A stretch of 64,000 bases of DNA from Shouchella xiaoxiensis (lineage in GTDB: Bacteria; Bacillota; Bacilli; Bacillales; Bacillaceae_D), in NCBI RefSeq assembly GCF_016907895.1, contig NZ_JAFBCV010000001.1:372001-436000 (forward strand), read 5' to 3'. Shown here one piece after another: positions 58,890-64,000 of the stretch. Below the pieces are notes generated by a model that saw only the letters and a program-made list of their open reading frames with translations, did not search any database and was not told the DNA's origin. Position numbers and translations under genes: made by a program. Within the stretch, counting starts at the first letter, position 1; each line of letters begins with the position of its first letter.

Positions 58890-60671
58890 ATGATAACGTT
58901 CAAAAAACCAGATGTCCGCTCTTTTCTCAAAACCTTTCAAATAGGCCTCTTTGCCGTCAGCCCTGATGAACAAACCGTTGCTTTCAAAGTAGACTTTACG
59001 GGTGTTCCGGAAGTTTGGGCGATGGACCTCAAGAGACGCTTTCCATACCAGTTAACGAATACGGGTCAAACTGTGTATGATTTGCGCTTTAGTAAAGACG
59101 GAACACATCTTTATATTAGTTTTGACAATGATGGTGACGAGGATCAGCAAGTCTACGCTATTCCAAAAGAAGGTGGGCAGGTTGTTCCGCTATTGCGTGA
59201 GGAAAAGACGAAGTTTATTGTGCACGCATTCTCAGAAGACGGGAAGCGCATGTATTATGGCACCAACCAAACGAATAAAACGTTTTTTGATTTATGCGTA
59301 ATGGATGTTGAAACGCGCCAAAGCGAAACGCTCCTAGAAGGCACAAAAGCCATGACCATGTTTGGTAGTGTTAGTAAGGACGAACAGACGATTATCTACA
59401 CGGAGATGTATTCCAATACGGTTGAAATAGGTTATCTTCTTCATCAAGGTAAAAGTGAACCGCTTATTCCAGACGCGAAAGAGCACGTAACGAATGCGAC
59501 CGTATTATTGGATGACGGTAGAGTGTTGCTGGCAACCAATCATGAATCCGATCAAGCTTATCTGGCAATCTACAATTCGGCTACTAAAGAATTTACCAAG
59601 CTAGTAGAAATGGATGGGGAATCCGTAACAGAACTGGTGTTAGCAAAAGATGAAAAAACGGTTTATTTGGTAACATCAGCAGGCGTTCAAGACAAGCTTT
59701 ATGCCTATACAATTGAGACAGGCATGTATGAAGAAATTAATTTGCCGGTTACGAGCATTGCTCAAATCACTATGAGTCGGGCAGGGAAGCTTTATCTGAA
59801 TGGTTCAACCGCAACGAAACCGAGTAATTTGTATAAACAAAACGAGAACGAGTGGGAGCAGCTAACGGATGTAGCTGTGCTAGGTGTTGAAGAAGCAGAT
59901 ATGGTTGAGCCTGAAGTGATTCGCTATCGATCTTTTGATGAGAAGGAGATAGAAGGGCTGTTTTTTAAACCAAAACAAGAAAAGGATAACGGTTATACGA
60001 TTGTATTTCCGCATGGTGGGCCACAGCATGCGGATGTGCTCTCCTTTTCATCATGGCATCAAATCCTTGCCTATGAAGGCTATCGTGTCTATTCGCCAAA
60101 CTACCGTGGGTCAACGCGTTACGGGGCTGAATATACAAAACTAGTGGAACGAGACTGGGGCGACGGACCACGCTTTGACATCCTTGCAGGTCTCGACTTT
60201 TTAAGCGGAAAAGGAGACATTGAAGAAGGAAAGCTTATCGTGCTTGGAGGGAGCTATGGAGGTTATATGTCGCTGCTGCTCCACGGTCGTCACCCTGAAC
60301 GGTTCACAAGCGTTGTTGATATTTGCGGGGTTTCCAACTTATTTAGCTTTTCTAAATCCGTCCCTGAGTCGTGGAAACCAATTATGGAGCGCTGGGTTGG
60401 ACATCCGGAGCGAGATAAAGAAAAAATGACGGAGGATTCACCGGTAACTTATTTAGCGCAAATGACGAAACCAATGCTTGTTGTGCAGGGCGCGAACGAT
60501 CCTCGCGTTGTTAAAGAAGAATCGGATCAAATTGTTAACGCGCTCCGTGAGCAGGGGACCGATGTAGACTATCTCGTTTTTGATGATGAAGGGCATGGCT
60601 TCACTAAACTGGAAAATAGAATTACGATGTTTGAGACGATCTTAGAATTTCTGCATAAGCATCGGAAATAA
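58890..60671 (+). CDS. S9 family serine peptidase (prolyl-oligopeptidase-like)
   Basis: 593 residues: a beta-propeller gate of about 330 residues (repeated WAMDLKRR..TVYDLRFSKDG-type blades) then an alpha/beta hydrolase domain with nucleophile Ser455 in GGSYGGYM, acid in ANDPRV and His in DEGHGFT. Acylaminoacyl-peptidase/YuxL-like; removes blocked or proline-type ends from short peptides in the cytosol. AAAGGAGATGATTTT precedes ATG. Own terminator. Confidence 0.92.
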   Translation: MITFKKPDVRSFLKTFQIGLFAVSPDEQTVAFKVDFTGVPEVWAMDLKRRFPYQLTNTGQTVYDLRFSKDGTHLYISFDNDGDEDQQVYAIPKEGGQVVPLLREEKTKFIVHAFSEDGKRMYYGTNQTNKTFFDLCVMDVETRQSETLLEGTKAMTMFGSVSKDEQTIIYTEMYSNTVEIGYLLHQGKSEPLIPDAKEHVTNATVLLDDGRVLLATNHESDQAYLAIYNSATKEFTKLVEMDGESVTELVLAKDEKTVYLVTSAGVQDKLYAYTIETGMYEEINLPVTSIAQITMSRAGKLYLNGSTATKPSNLYKQNENEWEQLTDVAVLGVEEADMVEPEVIRYRSFDEKEIEGLFFKPKQEKDNGYTIVFPHGGPQHADVLSFSSWHQILAYEGYRVYSPNYRGSTRYGAEYTKLVERDWGDGPRFDILAGLDFLSGKGDIEEGKLIVLGGSYGGYMSLLLHGRHPERFTSVVDICGVSNLFSFSKSVPESWKPIMERWVGHPERDKEKMTEDSPVTYLAQMTKPMLVVQGANDPRVVKEESDQIVNALREQGTDVDYLVFDDEGHGFTKLENRITMFETILEFLHKHRK

Positions 60672-60677
60672 GAGAGG

Positions 60678-60709
60678 CGCAGTGAGGAGTAAACTCACTG
60701 CGTTTTTTT
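60678..60709 (+). terminator. Terminator of S9 peptidase gene
   Basis: CGCAGTGAG/CTCACTGCG perfect stem, loop GAGTAAA, T7. Confidence 0.92.
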
Positions 60710-60739
60710 AAATAGACGTGCTAATTTTCAAAAATTGAA

Positions 60740-60788
60740 TTGACGGCTCTCATCTAGCATATTATAATACAAAATGTTAACGCTATCA
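60740..60788 (+). promoter_or_regulatory. Promoter and cre/LacI site of the second sugar locus
   Basis: -35 TTGACG (60740-60745), -10 TATAAT (60763-60768), 17-bp spacer. TGTTAACGCTATCA (60775-60788) overlaps the transcript start; it is one base from the cre consensus and nearly the reverse complement of the site at 61797, so it may be the operator of the LacI protein itself. Confidence 0.75.
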
Positions 60789-60810
60789 TTTTGGTTGGGA
60801 CAGGTGAACT

Positions 60811-61776
60811 ATGACAAACATGAAAGAAGTTGCACAAGCAGCTGGTGTCTCTACCATTACCGTTTCGCGGGTGATTAACACTCCTGAAATTGTAAAAGAA
60901 GAGACGCGAAATCGAATTCTTAAAGTCATGTCAGAGCTGCAGTATCAAGGAAATCAAGCGGCAAAAGCACTTGTGACGAAGAAAACCCGTGTTGTACATA
61001 TCTTTATCTCACAAAATATTAAGTTGACCAATCCGTTTGCGATGCACTTTCTAGCAGGCGTTAGTGATGGCTTAAGTGAACGGCATTATTCTTTCCTTGT
61101 CCGGAGAGAGTGGGATCATCCGTATAAGTGCGACGGGATCATTACGATGAGCGTGACCGCCGATCAGGAGAATCTCATTAAGGAAAAGTTTGATGTCCCT
61201 GTGGTCCTTTTTGGTCATTCATTACCGAATTATGATTGGGTTGATGTTGATAATTATCAAGGTGCATATGAAATGGTACAATACTTGATTGCGCTCGGAC
61301 ATCGTGACATTGGCTTAATTGTTATTAATGAAAATCGCCAGTTCGTGTCTGATCGAATTAACGGCTATAAGCAAGCACTAAGTGACAACGGTATTCCTTT
61401 TTTATCGGAGCGAATTGAATTTGCGGAAAATAAAGAAGACGTAGGTTACATAAAAACAATTGAATTGCTTGAACGAACGACTATAACGGCTCTATTTTGC
61501 ATGAGCGATGAATTGGCTCTCGGAGCGATTCGAGCTGCCAGATTAATGAAAAAAAATGTTCCTCATGATTTATCGATTGCCGGATTTGATGGCTTAGGGT
61601 ATGAACGGTTAACCGATCCAGCGATTACGACAGTGCATCAGCCTGTTTATCAAGTTGGTCAAGAGCTGGCGAAGGTTTTAGTAGAGCGGATGGAACAACC
61701 AGATACACCGCTCATTCACAAAATGATTACACCAGAATTAAGAAAAAACAAATCTGTGTTCAAAGCAAATCATTGA
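60811..61776 (+). CDS. LacI family regulator of the second sugar importer
   Basis: 321 residues: HTH MKEVAQAAGVSTITVSRVIN (about 4-23), hinge helix YQGNQAAKALVTKKT, sugar domain with the effector-binding core. Directly upstream of an LplB/LplC/binding-protein set, with matching TGATAACG(T/C)TAACA sites before both itself and the permease gene, so it is the local repressor. Sugar unknown. AGGTGAACT precedes ATG. Confidence 0.9.
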   Translation: MTNMKEVAQAAGVSTITVSRVINTPEIVKEETRNRILKVMSELQYQGNQAAKALVTKKTRVVHIFISQNIKLTNPFAMHFLAGVSDGLSERHYSFLVRREWDHPYKCDGIITMSVTADQENLIKEKFDVPVVLFGHSLPNYDWVDVDNYQGAYEMVQYLIALGHRDIGLIVINENRQFVSDRINGYKQALSDNGIPFLSERIEFAENKEDVGYIKTIELLERTTITALFCMSDELALGAIRAARLMKKNVPHDLSIAGFDGLGYERLTDPAITTVHQPVYQVGQELAKVLVERMEQPDTPLIHKMITPELRKNKSVFKANH

Positions 61777-61796
61777 GGCAGATTTTTGCAGATAAA

Positions 61797-61832
61797 TGAT
61801 AACGTTAACATTCGATCGTGTAAGCGCTTTTA
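61797..61832 (+). promoter_or_regulatory. LacI operator and cre site before the permease gene
   Basis: TGATAACGTTAACA (61797-61810), a near-palindrome like the site at 60775, is followed by TGTAAGCGCTTTTA (61819-61832), which has the AAGCGCTT core of a CcpA cre site with one mismatch. Together they suggest local repression plus carbon catabolite control. No strong -10 visible. Confidence 0.68.
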
Positions 61833-61851
61833 AAAGGAGGCTTGGTTTTAA

Positions 61852-62769
61852 ATGTATAAGAAAGCAAGTTTTTTCAAGCGATACAAACAGCAGCTACCGC
61901 TTCAAATGATGGTTATTCCAGGTATTCTTTTTATGATTGTTTTTACGTACATTCCGATTTATGGCATTGTGGTTGCGTTTAAAAGCTTTACTGTAACAGA
62001 TACGATTGCGTCCGCCCCTTGGGTCGGGCTCGAAAACTTCCGCATTGCCTTTACTGATCCTTTCTTCTGGAGTGCGGTAAAAAACACGCTTGCGATTAGC
62101 TTTTTAAAACTACTTATTGGCTTTACGTCACCTATTTTACTCGCTATCTTAATCTTTGAATTACGAGCAGGTTTGTTTAAACGGTCGGTCCAAACCATTT
62201 CTTACTTACCACACTTCCTTTCATGGATTGTTGTTGGTGGAATGTTAACAAGTTGGTTGTCTACTACTGGCTTACTTAACAGTTTTCTAATGATGATTGG
62301 TATTATCAGTGAACCGATTAACTTTCTCGTCGAACCTTCAAATTATTGGATGATCGCGGTTCTTTCAGACGTTTGGAAAAGCGTTGGCTGGGGCACGATT
62401 ATTTACTTGGCAACGATGTCGAGCATTGATCCTACCTATTACGAAGCTGCTAAGATCGACGGGGCAACAAAGCTTCAGCAAATTTGGCATATTACCTTAC
62501 CACTGATGTCCTTTATCATTGCACTAATGTTTGTATTGGCGGTCGGTGGGTTACTCGGCTCAAACCTTGATCAGACGCTCGTGTTAATTAATCCGTTAAA
62601 TGCGTCTCGCGCCGAAGTAATTGACTCGTACGTGTTCAAAATTGGTCTCGTTCAAGGCGATTTCTCTTATGCAACAGCAGTAGGGTTAGCGATTTCGATC
62701 GTATCTTTAATCCTTGTCATCATTACACACAAAATTACGAAGAAGCTCAACAATCGATCAATCTTCTAG
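61852..62769 (+). CDS. ABC sugar transporter permease, LplB family
   Basis: 305 residues, six membrane helices. YIPIYGIVVAFKSF near helix 1 and EAA loop YEAAKIDGATKLQQIWHITLPL mark it as LplB type. Separate from the fructan LplB at 17509 (different sequence). ATPase again not encoded nearby. AAAGGAGGCTTGG precedes ATG. Confidence 0.9.
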   Translation: MYKKASFFKRYKQQLPLQMMVIPGILFMIVFTYIPIYGIVVAFKSFTVTDTIASAPWVGLENFRIAFTDPFFWSAVKNTLAISFLKLLIGFTSPILLAILIFELRAGLFKRSVQTISYLPHFLSWIVVGGMLTSWLSTTGLLNSFLMMIGIISEPINFLVEPSNYWMIAVLSDVWKSVGWGTIIYLATMSSIDPTYYEAAKIDGATKLQQIWHITLPLMSFIIALMFVLAVGGLLGSNLDQTLVLINPLNASRAEVIDSYVFKIGLVQGDFSYATAVGLAISIVSLILVIITHKITKKLNNRSIF

Positions 62770-62781
62770 GAGGAGGTTTTT

Positions 62782-63699
62782 ATGGCTGTACTTCAACCTA
62801 AATCAAAGATGCCTTTTAAAAAAAATAAAACGGCTGTTAAGGAAAACAGGCTGTTTAACGCATTAAACGTTATCTTTATGATTCTGTTTTCCATTCTGAT
62901 TGTCTTTCCAATATGGGATGTCATTGTTGGTTCATTTAGCAGTTCGGCCTCCCTTGCAAGCCCTGGCATTCGCTTATGGCCAGAGAACTTTTCACTAGAT
63001 GCCTATCGTGTTGTTTTTAACGATCCATCGATCTGGAACTCTTTTATGATTTCTGTTTTGAAAACGGTTATTGGGGTAACCACTTCAGTCTTTTTCACGG
63101 CAATGGTTGCGTACGCGATGAGTAAACAAGATTTAATTGGGCGCAAGCTTTTTATTGCTTTAGGCGTAGGAACGATGTTCTTCAGCGGCGGAATGATTCC
63201 ATTCTACTTATTAATTCGTTCACTTGGCTTGCTTGATAATTTTCTTGTCTACATCATTCCGGCATTGTTTAGCTTTTATAACATGTTGATCCTCATGAAC
63301 TTTTTCCGCGAAATTCCGGTTTCGCTTGAAGAATCAGCGCGGATTGACGGGGCAGGAGTATGGCGAATCTTCCTGCAAATTATCCTGCCGTTATCAACGC
63401 CGGTTTTAGCAACAATTGCTTTGTTTAACGGAGTTTATCAGTGGAATGACTTTATGACGGCAAGGCTTTATATTTCGAATGAAGCACTTTATCCAATTCA
63501 AATGAAGCTGTATGAAATCATCGTGCAGCAGCAGGCAGCCAATATGCAGAATGTCGTCGGCTCGGTCATTATTCCGACCTCATCACAAACGATTCAGCTT
63601 GCCACGATCGTTGTCGCAACCGTACCAATCGTGTTGGTTTACCCATTCCTTCAGCGTTATTTAATATCTGGAATGATGATTGGAGCGGTAAAAGAATAG
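62782..63699 (+). CDS. ABC sugar transporter permease, LplC family
   Basis: 305 residues, six membrane helices; MFFSGGMIPFYLLIRSLGLLD, EAA loop LEESARIDGAGVWRIFLQIILPL and C-terminal YLISGMMIGAVKE are LplC features. AGGAGGAGG lies just upstream. Couples with the LplB protein 12 bp before it. Confidence 0.9.
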   Translation: MAVLQPKSKMPFKKNKTAVKENRLFNALNVIFMILFSILIVFPIWDVIVGSFSSSASLASPGIRLWPENFSLDAYRVVFNDPSIWNSFMISVLKTVIGVTTSVFFTAMVAYAMSKQDLIGRKLFIALGVGTMFFSGGMIPFYLLIRSLGLLDNFLVYIIPALFSFYNMLILMNFFREIPVSLEESARIDGAGVWRIFLQIILPLSTPVLATIALFNGVYQWNDFMTARLYISNEALYPIQMKLYEIIVQQQAANMQNVVGSVIIPTSSQTIQLATIVVATVPIVLVYPFLQRYLISGMMIGAVKE

Positions 63700-63747
63700 G
63701 AACAAAGCTAAACAAATAGATAAGAGTCAACAGAGGAGGAGTAAGAC

Positions 63748-64000
63748 ATGAACAAGAAAGTAGTTGGGTTCGTTTCTACCTTAAGCATCACCGCTTTAAT
63801 TGGCTGTAGCAACTCTGGGGGAGAGTTAACGATTGCAGAGCTGGAAGAAGCGCGCTATGAGCTGGATGAAAATACGCCTGCATGGCAGCTGGATGAAGAA
63901 GAAGCAGTTGAACTGACGTGGTATGTAAATGCGGAGTGGTTTGACCGTGCTTACGGTGAAGATGTCATTACGAAAAAGCTAAAAGAAGACTTGAATCTTG
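63748..64000 (+). CDS. Sugar-binding lipoprotein (3' end outside window)
   Basis: Start ATG 63748 behind AGAGGAGGAGTAAG. The visible 84 codons give a signal peptide with lipobox LIGC (Cys about 19), a Ser/Gly linker, then an acidic domain start (LDEEEAVELTWYVNAEWFD) of the LplA/LipO type. It completes the second importer; length unknown. Confidence 0.85.
   Translation, partial: MNKKVVGFVSTLSITALIGCSNSGGELTIAELEEARYELDENTPAWQLDEEEAVELTWYVNAEWFDRAYGEDVITKKLKEDLNL

Overview
The window looks like chromosome from a Gram-positive, low-to-moderate GC Bacillaceae, most likely an alkaliphilic Bacillus relative of the Shouchella/Alkalihalobacillus type. Supporting signs are strong AGGAGG ribosome sites with many GTG/TTG starts, SigA-type promoters, many lipoboxes, very acidic exported lipoproteins, CcpA-like cre sites, a Zur box, a Rap/Phr pair, PadR, MocR and LytTR regulators, and a yybP-ykoY riboswitch. 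The genus is inference. No rRNA, tRNA, CRISPR array, prophage or transposase was seen. Most of the window is short operons separated by clear Rho-independent terminators.

Layout. 1-9.9 kb: a repeat-built lipoprotein (cut by the window edge), a MerR regulator with its own 19-bp-spacer promoter, a PadR/DUF2812/TraB operon under a double palindrome, a cassette of two tiny proteins around a two-TM membrane protein, then acetyltransferase, GrpB and phosphotransferase genes and a frameshifted DUF2268 protease. 10-16.4 kb: SDR, a YibE/F pair, and a redox/electrophile-handling group (FMN reductase, YjdI- and YjdJ-like proteins, MhqD-like hydrolase, MhqO-like ring-cleavage enzyme). 16.4-24.4 kb: a complete fructan locus with LacI repressor, operators and promoter, two ABC permeases, binding lipoprotein, surface GH32 enzyme and cytosolic GH32 enzyme. 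24.4-30 kb: a decayed acetyltransferase, a homopolymer-frameshifted membrane protein, a secreted protein, and a Rap/Phr-type signalling pair. 30-38 kb: a Zur-boxed ZinT lipoprotein, rhomboid protease, two PfpI-like proteins (one at 29.6 kb), SDR and malate:quinone oxidoreductase. 38-48.8 kb: SgrR/MFS pair, ArsR/DinB, VOC proteins, a PPOX protein and a BAAT-like hydrolase facing each other across a perfect palindrome. 48.8-54.7 kb: DUF819 transporter plus D-Ala-D-Ala dipeptidase, HD hydrolase, small membrane and lipoproteins, SRAP. 54.7-60.7 kb: a manganese-type riboswitch in front of a tiny basic protein and a RIO/Bud32-like kinase, MocR/GNAT, an orphan LytTR regulator and an S9 peptidase. 60.8-64 kb: a second LacI-controlled LplB/LplC/binding-protein sugar importer, cut by the window end.

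How it fits together. Both sugar importers lack an ATPase gene in the window and probably share a housekeeping MsmX-type ATPase. In the first, the surface GH32 enzyme would release short fructans, the ABC system import them unphosphorylated, and the SacA-like enzyme finish hydrolysis. The most unusual point is the yybP-ykoY riboswitch, with a clean terminator and antiterminator, placed in front of a kinase operon rather than a metal exporter.

Caveat. Five genes or gene remnants carry one-base homopolymer-length disruptions (near 8,302; 25,282, 25,500 and 25,752 in one gene; 26,983; 47,430). Either this region is decaying or the assembly has homopolymer errors; reads would settle it.
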